From Mycoemilia scoparia (lineage: Eukaryota > Kickxellomycota > Kickxellomycetes > Kickxellales > Kickxellaceae): DNA of 64,000 nt. The notes under the pieces are model-generated. The model was not told the DNA's origin and made no database searches. It worked only from the letters and a program-made list of their open reading frames with translations. The stretch lies in contig JANBPU010000056.1 in assembly GCA_027575805.1 (NCBI GenBank), positions 22,146-86,145 on the forward strand, in the 5' to 3' direction. Each line of letters starts with the position of its first letter. Position 1 is the first letter of the stretch. A program made the position numbers and the translations under genes. This document shows, in pieces, positions 11,332-23,100 of the stretch.

Positions 11332-13443
11332 ATGGCAAACCTGCCCCTGGCCATCCAGCAAAGGATCTGTGAGGTAGCTAGCACTTGCAGCTGCCACAGC
11401 AACACCAATGGTCCCTTCTTCTCTTTTAGTCATGATGCCTTCTCTGCCCGCTGCTCACCAGCTGTCAACGCAGAGCCCCATTCCGAGGCCACCGATCCTC
11501 TAAAAGCACCATGTCTGTCAACTCTACGGAGGCTGTGCACTATATCCACCAGCTGGAGGGAAGCAGCGCTCTCTGTTCTATGGTCACATCTGGACCTTTC
11601 ATCCCCTCACTGGTCGGTGCCCAGTAGTCTTGAAAGCCTACATGCCAAACATCCGCACAGACCAAGAGCCATAACATTTAGAGCCGGAGATTGGCTTCGG
11701 TCGCAGCATCGCCCTGATGTCAACTATGATGAATACTTTGTATCTGCAGTTTCGATGGGATGGACTCGCGTCGAATCATGTCGCTTGGATTTATTCGATG
11801 GACGTCAATATAGCAAGCTTCTGCACGCCGCAATCACTTCGCTGCCTCGGCTGAAGGAAATATACATTCGGGACAAGGGCCTCCGATGGCATAACCTACA
11901 AAACCTCATTACACAGTACGCACTTTGCAGTAACCCAAATGTGTACATGCCTCGGCATCTTGAGAGGATGGTAGTAATTCCCTATGGCTTTGATCAGCAC
12001 CCTGGCCAGCTGGCGCCGCATGACAATGGCGGGCCTGATATCATTAAAGGTATGGGATTATCACCAATTACGACTTCTCAAAAAATCATTGGCTATAATA
12101 GCAGCACAACTTCATACCCAAGGGGGTCACTTCTGGAGGTTGGCGCAGGCGGATCTGATGTCTCTGCCCAGTTTTTACTAAATTTGGCAAACTACCATCC
12201 CGCCCTGGAATCTCTTACCCTAGATCACTTTTGGGCCCACTCGCTCCAGGCTGTCAACTCTTTACATGGCCATGTAATGAGGGACTCGCCGCTAGTTCCT
12301 ATGAGGAACCTCCAACACCTGCGCCTTGTATACCCTATCCTTGGAGCACCGAACGAGTCGCTTGCCCTTGATGCTTCCGTATTGCCCAACCTTCGCTCTC
12401 TGTCCATTACTGATGTTCGTACTGCTAATCCCGAGCAGCAAGAAATCACTGGCCAGCTACATGACTTCCTCAACCAGGACAAACAACAGTGGATCAACCT
12501 AGAGTCGCTCCACATCCCATCCATCACAGATGAAGAAGCACTCCTCCTACCAAAGGCCTGCCCTAATCTCAGGTATCTTGTTACCAGCGATAAGAACTGG
12601 ACAGGGCACAAGCTTACCGATATGGGATTCTTGCACCTTGTTACTTCCCTACCAAAACTAAAGCGCTTGGAAATAAACCATAGAGGACCAAACGGTCCTG
12701 GGTATAAGCTCACTCAAAGCATTGTTCCTGGGTGCAGCGGCTGCAATTTCGGGTCCAATCACACCACCAGACATGCTGCAAATGATGCACATGCAAATCA
12801 GTGGGTCTGTAGTGATTTAACCCACCTGATCATTCCTCGTACTGAACTCGCACTTGACAAAGCAAACCACCTGCTGAAATGCTTGCCAAATCTTCAACAT
12901 TTGGTGCTGACCCTAAGATGCGCAAAATCCAATAGTAGTTCGCACCGTGCTAGTAGCAGATATCCATATTCCAGGTCTGCACCTAACAGTCCTTCAGCCA
13001 CATTCCTGTACGAGAACGACTATGACAGCTTCTACAACTGGGCCAACAATGAAAGGAGAACATCCCTTAGCAGCGACCTTGTTGAACCACACCAACTCCA
13101 TTTCTTGCCTCCAACCGCAGTAGCAGGTTTCCTACAAAGCAGCAATGCCGCCCCTATAACATTGGCAATGCGGACTAACAGGGAAAAGCTTACAAAGGAG
13201 CTTCTTTGCAACGACTGCTCGCACAGCTCCTCGTCTTCCTCTAAGGTATGGAAGCACAAGAGCATAACCAAGCTTGGCCTTGATGGCGACATTCTGACGA
13301 GCTCAGGTGACCTTATCCAATGGCTGCAGCAGTTCCCATCACTGTCTGAATGCAAGATGAGCTACGAAAGACGAAGCAAATATATTTCAAAACAAGTTCA
13401 AAAAGAGTTTCCTTCCGTACAATTCAAGGGATTCTCGATATAA
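11332..13443 (+). CDS. F-box/leucine-rich-repeat-type protein
   Basis: Single-exon gene of 703 residues. The first in-frame ATG, at 11332, is chosen because the upstream codons of the frame begin with a TTG and lack support. The N-terminus (ANLPLAIQQRICEVA, followed after an insertion by RRLCTISTSWREAALSVLW) matches the pattern of F-box-like domains. The rest holds irregular leucine-rich segments, such as LPNLRSLSI, LESLHIPSITDEEALLLPKACPNLRYL, LPKLKRLEI and LPNLQHLVL, ending in LTKLGLDGD-type repeats. F-box proteins of this form recruit substrates to SCF ubiquitin ligases. The substrate is unknown. The coding region is more GC-rich than its flanks. Confidence 0.7.
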   Translation: MANLPLAIQQRICEVASTCSCHSNTNGPFFSFSHDAFSARCSPAVNAEPHSEATDPLKAPCLSTLRRLCTISTSWREAALSVLWSHLDLSSPHWSVPSSLESLHAKHPHRPRAITFRAGDWLRSQHRPDVNYDEYFVSAVSMGWTRVESCRLDLFDGRQYSKLLHAAITSLPRLKEIYIRDKGLRWHNLQNLITQYALCSNPNVYMPRHLERMVVIPYGFDQHPGQLAPHDNGGPDIIKGMGLSPITTSQKIIGYNSSTTSYPRGSLLEVGAGGSDVSAQFLLNLANYHPALESLTLDHFWAHSLQAVNSLHGHVMRDSPLVPMRNLQHLRLVYPILGAPNESLALDASVLPNLRSLSITDVRTANPEQQEITGQLHDFLNQDKQQWINLESLHIPSITDEEALLLPKACPNLRYLVTSDKNWTGHKLTDMGFLHLVTSLPKLKRLEINHRGPNGPGYKLTQSIVPGCSGCNFGSNHTTRHAANDAHANQWVCSDLTHLIIPRTELALDKANHLLKCLPNLQHLVLTLRCAKSNSSSHRASSRYPYSRSAPNSPSATFLYENDYDSFYNWANNERRTSLSSDLVEPHQLHFLPPTAVAGFLQSSNAAPITLAMRTNREKLTKELLCNDCSHSSSSSSKVWKHKSITKLGLDGDILTSSGDLIQWLQQFPSLSECKMSYERRSKYISKQVQKEFPSVQFKGFSI

Positions 13444-13747
13444 TTTAATGGCTTGGCCAACATCAGTAATAGTAGTAGTTAGTCTTACCAGCCCAACCCA
13501 ACCCATCACCATCATTATTGTAAAATATTTTTTTTAATTATCACAAGCTATAGCTATCACTTTATTAATATTAAATATCTTTTCTAATAATAAATAAATA
13601 ATTTAACTTGAAAAACGAAAGTTGATTAAAAAAGGAGAGTTTCGGAATGTATAATGTTGTTTTGGTATATTGAAATTTTTAGATCAAACTCATAATGCCA
13701 AAAATGCAGATGCGATGTTAAAAAGATTACCAACTATATTGTGGTTA
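13444..13747. other. tail-to-tail gap between the F-box and BRCT genes
   Basis: About 300 AT-rich bases between two convergent stop codons. It contains several AATAAA-like motifs (for example around 13585-13600) suitable for polyadenylation in either direction. No gene was seen. Confidence 0.5.
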
Positions 13748-16700
13748 TTATGATGAGAGCTGCAATTTATCAAGCTCAAGTCTCTGGCGCAAAAGTCCAA
13801 GTACCAGTGCTTCGCTTTGATAAATCGGAATTATATTCGCCCCATTTGAATCTGTGAACGGAAGCCATGCTCGCTTATCAGCTGGGCAGGAAATGACGAG
13901 AATTGGAGGTGGCCCATCTGGCGTGTGTGGATTTTGTTGCTTTGATGAGGGGTTGGCAACATCATTGTAATAAGGTTTACTAGCCTCTACCAAGCTTCGG
14001 AGTTTTGATAAGCTCAGCTTTGTCACTGCCTTTCCACCAGCACATTCGACCAGAGGGCGTAGCGTGTCGATACCCGGCTTGGCCTGTGGGGTTATAAACA
14101 CTGTAGATCCGCCAAGCAGCCCATCTTTGCTAGATCTGGATAAAGCCAGCGACTCGAATAGAGTAAAATTCCATTGCTTTTCTGCCTTTTTATCAGCCAG
14201 CCAGTAGTTACAGTTAGGCAGTGATTTTTTTGATCCTGTAGTTATTTGTTCAACATTTGGCAAGGGTAGCCACGAACCCCTTTTTAAGGAATCCTTTACC
14301 CAAGACTCATTTACCATGAATATATTGCCCTGGCAGATTGCCTCAAGGAATTTAGCTGTTCTTTTAATACCATCGGATACGAGGTGTGTAGCATCTTCAA
14401 CTTCATATACAATGTCGCCATTCATTTCTGTGATCATTTGCTCTTCCTCTTCGGATGGTCTGATTCCGGTAAACAAGATTCGTGGAAAATCGTTGACATT
14501 TGCTTTCTCTATTTCTTCATCTGAGGAAATATTTTCTACGATTTCTTTGTTAGGATTCTTTGGCCCCTCTTTATCCGACTGAGATTTTCTATGACTGGAA
14601 ATGTTATTTGAGTCATTATCGTCATCGTCATCATCGTCATTATTATTATTATTATTACGGTCATCTTTTCGTAAGCGTTTTGGCTTTTTCGATGATGGGA
14701 TGCCGGGTAATTCTGACTTGCTTTTGACTGAGAAAGCTACATTAGGAAAATTATTCGAATTCTTTTGGTTTTTTTCTGCCTCGGTATTATTAGACCCATT
14801 GTCATCACTGCCCTCGGAAACCTCTGTTCGGGATCGTTTCAATTTTTTGGTTGTGCTTACAGGAGTTGTAGACATTGTTGGCTTGGCTTGTTTTCCAGAA
14901 GCTTTATTTGCTGAATTTGGAGATGCAACATCATTTGTTTCATTGAGTGCTCTTGTGTTCGTATTTGCTTTAGTGCTTGGAGGCTGTGTTCCGCCAGTAG
15001 TGTGCCGCCTATTCTTTGCTCTCTTTTTGTTTCTCTCTCGTCTGACCTCCTGTTCAAATGCATTGGCAGCCTGCATTAACTGCTCAAGTGCTTTTGAGGC
15101 CGATGAAGCGGCCCTCCTTCCTACATAAAATGGTACACTATCGCCAGCAGGCTCTGTTTGTGTATTGGAATCCCTGTTGTCTATAGAATCTGTATCCGAT
15201 TCTTCGATCTCAGTTTCTTCCACAGCCTCCTCCTCATCATCATCATCACCATTATCACTATTCTTCTCCCCAACATTTGTGTCTATTTCTTTTGCAGAGC
15301 CTTCCTTTAGATTTAACCCAACTTGAGATGCATCATCCAAGGGATCTTCTGATACAGGGACCCACTGCTTTAATGATTTTATGTCTATGGAACACATTCC
15401 TACCACACACTGAAGCAGACCGCCAGGCGGAAATGTATTGAATTGGCGATGTGATACAGAATGCATAGACCATGTTTGAAAGCATCTTTCGAGCCACACA
15501 TGATGCACCACATGTATGCCCCACTTAATTGCCTTGCGGTGTTTGTCGCCAAACGGCGTGGCACTAATCAAGTGTGTATTCTCCCTCGTCAAGTACGGTG
15601 TATAACTTGCACCCATTGCAATGATCAATCGTTTAAGGTATTCTCGTGCATGGCTTCGATAGTTTGATATAGCAATTACGAATTCGGACATTCCAGGGAT
15701 GCCAGATGGTGGGGTAGGATAGTGCAGAAGCTGCTTCATTGGAGATACTAGTCTCTGAGTGGAGAATACATGATACAGCCATATCAGCGAACCAACGACT
15801 TTACCCAATCTGGATGCTTTTGTATAATCGGGACCGGAGCGACTCTGGCATATTACGATATCAATATTTTTCCAGTAAAGGTTTCTAGGGTTTTCTGGAT
15901 CCTTAATATCTTTTGATGATGGGGATGGCTCCTCACCTTCTGGTATATCTACTATGGTTGCACCAGCATTTCTCAACTGAAACTCAAGTTTTTCGGTCCA
16001 TTCTACGCTCCATGAAGATTTGGTTTCACGGTCTATGGCAACCCCATACCCAGAAAGGAACCGAGTTTCGGGATTTGGTAATAAAAAGTATTCTTCGTTG
16101 TTAGATTCTACCTCTTTCTGGTTTCCATGACTCCGAGCCTCTTTGTGTTGTCCATCATTGCTTTTTTTACTACCATAACCATTTGTCGGAAGTTTTGCAA
16201 CATCTGGCTCTGATGAGACCGGCATTACCATATTAAAATAAGCCCCAGAGGCTGCTACTCCCGATTCATCGTATTGTGAATCAAGGATAGGGGGGTTTGG
16301 AAATAAAAATGGTGAGTCGGGGATCTGTCTCTGCAGTGTTACACAATGCTGGAACCAGTGAGGCAGAACAGCCTTAATTCCCAAACCTGGATTGCTAGCA
16401 ACCTTTTCGTATTTCTGCCCAGTCGGAGACAAAACGATTAAGTGTGTGACATCTCGGACCAAGCTTTTCCTCCATTGCCCACCAAGAGCCTCAACGATTC
16501 CAAATAATGCCTCCCGGTCTCGAGCTGGCAACTTTGAGCTACACACAACCATTCCGGAAAATATATTCAGAGGCTCTGGGGAATAAAACTGTTCGCTTAG
16601 CCTAGCCCCATTTCTTACTCCACGATATACCCACTCTGGGGTCACAATGCTTATCCCCGCCTTGGTACATGGCTGGTACTCGAAAAAATATCTGTCATGG

Positions 16701-17278
16701 CTTATTATGTGAGTCGGTTCCAGCATTTCATCGCCTAAAGTACCAGGGTTGTCCTGAAGGTCAGTATTGCTGGCACCAGTCTCCCTGTGGCTTGATGCAT
16801 GGCTATTGCGAATAGCAAACCGACAAAGGAAATTCTCAATCCTTGGGTGGGAATTGATACAGATGCCAGTAAGGTTTCTTTGTGTGACCGTCGATAATGG
16901 GTCTGCGTTTGCATTATCACGCACCATATTGGCCTTGGTGTCAAGACTGCTTGCACCATATGAGACAAGTAAGTTTTGTAGCTAAATTCACAAATACACA
17001 TGGCTTTTTATAAATATCAAAATATGTACTCGGTCGTATGTTCACGTTTGATACAAATAAAGATTATATGTTTTTTTTTGCATATAGAAAAAACAATACT
17101 CTAACGACTCAATGAAATGTAAGATCGCTGCACTTGCCTTTTGTCTTTCACTGGTATCTATTGTTGGGTTTATCCAGAATATAATGCCTTTGAATATCAT
17201 GGAAGTATTGGAATTAGAACCCTTGATTTTTTCTAAAGCAGATCTATTCTCTGATTCCACATCCATCATGTCCCCCAT
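13748..17278 (-). CDS. six-BRCT DNA-damage scaffold, Rtt107/Brc1-like
   Basis: Proposed exons 17278-17138 and 16981-13748 give 1124 residues. The intron starts with GC in the strong context AAG|GCAAGT and ends TTTAG. It restores BRCT 1 as IFKGIIFWINPTIDTSERQK joined to LQNLLVSYGA. BRCT-like units are seen at about residues 30-180 (with THIIS and TPEWV), 190-265 (GMVVCSSKLP...THLIVLSPTGQKY), 355-460, 478-560 (ENTHLISATPFGDKHRKAIKWG), 877-955 (PRILFTGIRPSE...ATHLVSDG) and 985-1120. A long Asp/Asn/Lys-rich disordered linker separates the N-terminal four from the C-terminal pair. This order is that of budding-yeast Rtt107 and fission-yeast Brc1, which bind phosphorylated H2A and organise repair factors at stalled forks. 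The family call rests on architecture. Confidence 0.8.
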
Positions 17279-20147
17279 GCTTTCAGAAATGCTTGAAGAT
17301 TGTCTTGAGTACAAAGAAGGCTAAGCTAAAAATGTCCAGAGCGGTCTTTACATTTTTGGGCCTTTAATCAGTTTGGTTTCTTGTGTAATTTATGGGACGG
17401 CATCATTGTTTATGACCGATTTGTAGCCCTATCAAATTCCTCTAGTAATAGCAGCAAGACACAGTAATTCTATTTACTTTTAATGATAAAACAGCGGCGA
17501 AAGTGCTAGGAATCTTGATTAGTATCTGTGTTTGTCTTTTCAGGCCATGAATACTTTACAAACTACTGGTAGCAGCTTCATCTTGGATTATTATATTTGT
17601 TATGGCCATCATTTTGCTGAGATCAAGACCATTGCATTCAATAAACAAAAGTTGAAAACAATTCATATCCCGTTAAAAGCTGGATAATAACACGTATTGC
17701 TATTGGTGTGTGCAGATCAACTCGAGAAACTATAAAAAAGTTAAGCGCTACAATGGTCTGGACGTAAATCAGGCTGAGGACTAGACGAACGAATGCTCGT
17801 CGAAGTAATGGTGGTGGTAGCTTGATGCTACTAGACAGAGAACATCTGAAGAGGATTTTTGGGGCTTAGAGCATGTGGATATATTGGTGGGAGATCATGG
17901 CCAGTTTAAAGGTGGGTCGGTACAAATATTAAACCTTCAAAAGATTGACATCAAATCAGCACCACTGACACTCAGAGCCAGCATGGCAGAGCAGCTTATA
18001 ACATCATTATCAAAACCTTACCGCCTGCAAACGAACAAAACTAGTTATTGCCAAATATGGATAGTCGAAAAACACAAAATGGTATGCTTGTAGTCTGTGT
18101 AAAACAGCTATCAATGAAAACCTGATTTGGCTACAAAGGCCTATTTTGGCTGAGCAAACCTAGACTATAGACCAAAAGGGTTTTGGTATAAATTGAGCAG
18201 CCCTTTGGACACCACACATCATGGAACAGAGCACGCAGGGCTAAGATTTTTTGTAGTAAAACTACGAGGCATATAGCTACCCCTCTAGGAGTAATAAAGT
18301 GCTTAATCATCTTTGATAGTAAAACTACAACGTGCTTTTTGGTAAAGGGATGCCATGTTGTGTTGTTCATCAATCGCGGCAACCCCCAATTTTGAATTGC
18401 CTTATTTGGCAGAGTCTCCTTTAAAGGGGTACCAGAATAGTACTCTGGATAATAGCCAATAGTCCGCCAGGCTCCGGCCAAAGTGTATGGGCTATGGACC
18501 GATTTGCGGGGAATGTGTGAGAGCACCAGTTTGTTTCCTTTTGATGGAGAGCCTGCCATTTGATCCGCCCAAAGAAAGACAGGAAATGTGCAAAGATGCG
18601 CAACATTCTGGGTCTCAGGGGTCCAATGCCGCAAGGAAGCCATGGAAATAGTCATCTTGAGGAAAGATAAGCCCAGGAAACAAATGCTGGATTTAATGAG
18701 TAACGAGTACCGAAATCGCAAAGCAGCCAAGCAAGATAAAGCGCCTCTTCATCAGAGCAGTAGCAGCATAAATTGGGGATAAATTTATCTTGCGGTCAAA
18801 GCCATGTCTTCTCTCGGCTGGTGAATAGGGAGAAATGGGCGGCAAGGCTGACAACAACGCCTGAGTTTGTCCCCAGAGCACTTTTTGACTTGCATAATCT
18901 TAAAGACTATTTGGTCGGTACCGCAGTGGCACGAGAAAGCTGGCAATGGCCGAATGTGGGAGAGTGGGCGTGCCTAGCACTTCCGCAAACAAGGGCCAGT
19001 GAGCGTGTTTATGGTGGTAACAAACAAAGGGCCTGGGCGGGATTGAGGAGCGGCTGAGGGCCTTGCCCAGCATCCCTGTGTGCCTTGTCTTTCTTTGGAA
19101 GGTAAACCCAGTTTTTCTCAGGGGCATAAGGGTCGTTACAATGGGCAAGCCATGCAATCCTGGTAGTGGGCGCATTCCCTAAAAGAATGGAGGTCAACGT
19201 TGAGGGAATGTGCTTCGACAGTTGTCACAATTCATGCAGCGCCCTAAAGCACCACGGCGCACACAAAGCCAGGATGATTTAAATAACAACACATCCCAGC
19301 ATGCAATGTGGAAAGAAAGTCTCATTCTCAGTTCTTTTCTCTTTGATAGCAACCGTTTCTTGTTTTTGCCCTGGCGAGCGATACTCCACTGATCGTTAAG
19401 TAAGAATTGCTAGAACAGCATTGGTAACTTATATCCAGCACTCCAAATATTGCAGGTGTCTGGGTATTGTTTATTTGCATGGGATGCGCTTGCCAGCATC
19501 AACCGATTTACACCTTGCCTACTGTTACGCCATGTGCAACCAAGTTTTGCTGACGGCCATCTTTCAGTAATTGCTGTGTGCGCTCTGTTGGCTTCTCTCG
19601 GTTCTTTCCTTGACACACACACACCTGACCGACTGGATAGACATTGGCCAAACTCCCTGCGCTAAAGGAGGAGATATTGGCCAAACCCATTCTCTATAGT
19701 CGCGTCCATCTCCCCCTGAAAAATCTTATTCCGATCCACCAGTTATCTGCCCTATTTTTAAATCCGCAATGCCTTTTGATTTCGCACTGCTGGTTTCCGT
19801 TGGAATCCCTTTTAGCTCTCGGTATCACATATATTTATACCAGCATATTCACCCCCCTCTTTCTTCCCTAAGTTTATAAGCCCTTTATCATTCCTTGCCT
19901 TTCCTCAACTTTCGCTGGGAGTTTCCTCTAACCTCCCCTTGTTTCCTTGCATATCTCTATAGGCGTGTCGCACTTTTACCGTTAGACAAGGTTCCTCTAT
20001 TGTATCCAAAAGCCTCGTGCACACGTCAACCTCTTTGGTCAAGGGCCGAAGCAAATATACTTCCGAATACAGCCCAGAAAGTGGGCTATTGTGGAGATCG
20101 CATAGCTCAGCATAGGTATACATACAAACATATTTAGAAAAGCCACA
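17279..20147. other. 2.9 kb gap between the BRCT and ABC transporter genes
   Basis: The genes on either side are divergent, so both promoters should lie here. The middle (about 18100-19650) is more GC-rich than typical spacer and holds many short overlapping open frames on both strands, the longest at 18131-18730 (-). None has recognisable motifs. I read it as old decayed sequence, possibly from a transposon. Confidence 0.4.
18131..18730 (-). CDS. unidentified 199-residue open frame, doubtful gene
   Basis: An uninterrupted frame rich in Leu, Ser and Pro with no domain, signal peptide or motif that I recognise. It lies in a gap crowded with other open frames in several phases, which argues that base composition, not selection, keeps it open. 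It could be a remnant of a mobile element. Confidence 0.15.
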   Translation of the reverse strand: MAALRFRYSLLIKSSICFLGLSFLKMTISMASLRHWTPETQNVAHLCTFPVFLWADQMAGSPSKGNKLVLSHIPRKSVHSPYTLAGAWRTIGYYPEYYSGTPLKETLPNKAIQNWGLPRLMNNTTWHPFTKKHVVVLLSKMIKHFITPRGVAICLVVLLQKILALRALFHDVWCPKGCSIYTKTLLVYSLGLLSQNRPL

Positions 20148-23100
20148 ATGTTTCCTGATTCCATTTGTGGACCGAATAAGTCGTGGGGCTGGCGCTTTTC
20201 GGACGACTGCTCCCGTTCCATGTAAGTATTTCTGCCTCATATCTATTTCTAGCAATTCCTACCTTAAACGACTCCTTGTGTGTGTGAAAAATGATATCCA
20301 GAACCTTCATATGAACAAATCTGTGTTTCTATTTGAACAAAGTGTTTTCGATTCGGCCATTCCCACAGCGTACATTGCTATTTTCGGTGTCGCTGGGCTG
20401 TACCGTCTGGCACAAAGCCGTTTATTCTTTAGGCAGCCATGCTATGAATACCTAGATTCCAACAATGGACAGGACGGCATCGATCATAACGAACAAAAGA
20501 TAGCTGACATGGCGCCAGATCCAACCATCCCGACCAAAAAGGCTGACAACCGCCTCCTCATGGGCATCATATCATGTCCGCTAGTATTGGCTAGCTGGTA
20601 CTCACACATCGTCTGGTACACAAATGTATTAGGTTCCACCACCCCCGAAAAATCACTACCGCTTTACCAGCATCTGGCCGTCCTAGTCCAGGCAGCCTGC
20701 TGGTCGATAATCGTCATTTCTACGATCCTTGATGTTGCTCTTTTCAGAGCCAATTCTTCTAGGCAGTCATTCTATGGTCCTGCCTGGTCTAAATTCACTT
20801 ATAGATTCTATGTCCTCTCCCTCTTGACCTCGCTGGTCAATGGCTACTTCAATTGGTTTGCTGCAGGCCGCGAGACAGTGCCCTTCTTCAGCGGTGCTGA
20901 TATCAATTCGAAGCTGCTTATGATAAATATCGGTCTTTCTGCTTGTCTTGTTTTCACGTTCACTCTTTCCCACTATGCGCCTCAGTACCAAGTCGCTTAC
21001 AACAAGGGTTCTGCGCCCATCAATTCAGGCGTCCTATACCCGGAACAAAAATTGGCCCCAACCCCCGAATTCGGCAACTCATGGTTCTCCGCTGGATTCT
21101 TTGTCTGGCTGAGTCCTATGGTTTCAAAGGGCGCAAGGAAAACACTAGGCTACCATGATCTGTATAGACTCCAGCCAGAAAACAAGGCCGGTGTTGTTTG
21201 GAAGAGATACCTCAAAAATAAAAAGCCGGGAAGAAACCTAGTCAGAACCCTTATTTGGACATTCTGGCCCGAAATGGGATTCCAATTTTTTTGCTCGGTC
21301 TCCCACACTCTTATAATTTTCAGCAACCCCTACTTTTTGCAGCGTATCTTGCAATATATCCAGGACCCGTCAATTCGCAGCCGCCGTGCTGCTTTTCTGG
21401 ATGCATTCCTCATGTTGGTAGTCTCTCTGGTTTGCCTGGTCATTCAAAACCAAGTTCTATGGACTGGTCGCCGAATTGGCTTCAGAATGAAAGGTGTCCT
21501 TGTTGCTGAGATATCAAAGAAGACCTTGAGAAGGCGTGGCAAAGTTGCACCGAAAGACGAAGGCGACAGTTCTGACGACAGGAAAGGTGATGAAAAACCG
21601 AAAGACAGTGACAATGACGATGATGAAGACATCAAGGATGGCGATTCCGATGCCAATGATGGAAAGGTCATGAATCTAATGACTACTGATTTCTCGCGCG
21701 TCACTGAGACTGCTGCTTACCTTGATGAGCTCTACGAGTGTCCAATCCAACTTGTCGTTGGAATGACATATCTATATAAACTTCTTGGCCCTTCAGCCTT
21801 CGCCAGTGTTTTCATGATGGTGATTTACTACTTGTTCTCAAAGAAGGTCATGAACTACATCACAAAAACCGAAGAGACTCTCAGTGCCATATCTGACAAG
21901 CGTCTCGCCAAGGTCACAGAGATGATCCAAGGAATGCGAATTGTTAAGCTATTCGGCTGGGAATCCCGCTTTGTTGGGCAGATAAACGAGCTACGCGAAA
22001 AGCAGCTATTATACCTTTGGAAATTCCTAAGGGCCTGGTGTTCGTTCTTCTTTGTCACTGGGTTTGGACCTATGACTGTGATTCTTGCCACGTTCACCCT
22101 GTATTGCAGTGTATTTGGGCATACTATGACTGCAGAGCTTGCTTTCACCTCAATGTCTTTGCTACAGATACTCCGTGTAGCCTTTGACCACTTCCCAAGC
22201 GTTATAAACTGGGCAGTTACCGCATATGTGTCCCTGAAACGTATTTCCTCTTATCTTGAGCAGGAAGAAGTCCAGCCACTATCTGAACGTTTGGATACAG
22301 AACCAGCAACCGATGGTAATGGTGTTGCATTTATTAACGCCACTTTGACTTGGGATGAAAGCGAGTCTAAGGACACAGATGAAAGCAGTAATCCTTCAGT
22401 CAATGCCGACAATAATGAGCAGCAGGCCTCTACCCAAACTTTAAATACGGTTAATCCCCAAGACAATACAAAGAATGCTATTGTTAGCAGCGAGACACAG
22501 CCACTACTGCTCTCAACACCAAACAATGACGGTCGAAATACCTCGTACTTGTCACTGCAGTCCACAGCTTCAAAGGTTTCCGCAGCCACTCAAAAGAAGG
22601 AGCCTTTCCGCCTTGAGAACATCAACATAAGTTTCCCAGAGAATGCCATGACTCTTATCGCTGGCCCCACTGGATGTGGAAAAACCTCGTTGCTGCAGGC
22701 CCTTATTGGCGAGCTTACACTTACTGAAGGAAAGATCCGCATCCCTGTTGACGCAAATAGACAGATAAGCGATGTTGCTTATATTGCACAGGAGGCTTGG
22801 CTTTGCAATGACACTATTCGCAACAATATCTTGTTTGGAGAGCTATATGATAAAATCCGCTATGAAAAGGTTCTGAATGCTTGTGCTCTTAAGTCTGATC
22901 TGCGCACTTTACCATCCGGGGATTCAACTCTTATTGGCGAGCGTGGTGTGACTCTGTCTGGTGGCCAAAAGCAGAGAGTCGCCCTTGCTCGTGCTGTATA
23001 TTCCTCGGCCAAATATTTGCTCATTGACGACTGTCTTTCTGCTGTCGATGCTCATACTGCAAAGCACATTCTGCAAAACTGTCTTCTTGATACTGAGCAT

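Noticed and set aside
14601..15128. 175-residue plus-strand open frame with Ser and Leu runs
   Set aside because: Antisense shadow of the Asp/Asn-rich linker of the BRCT protein.
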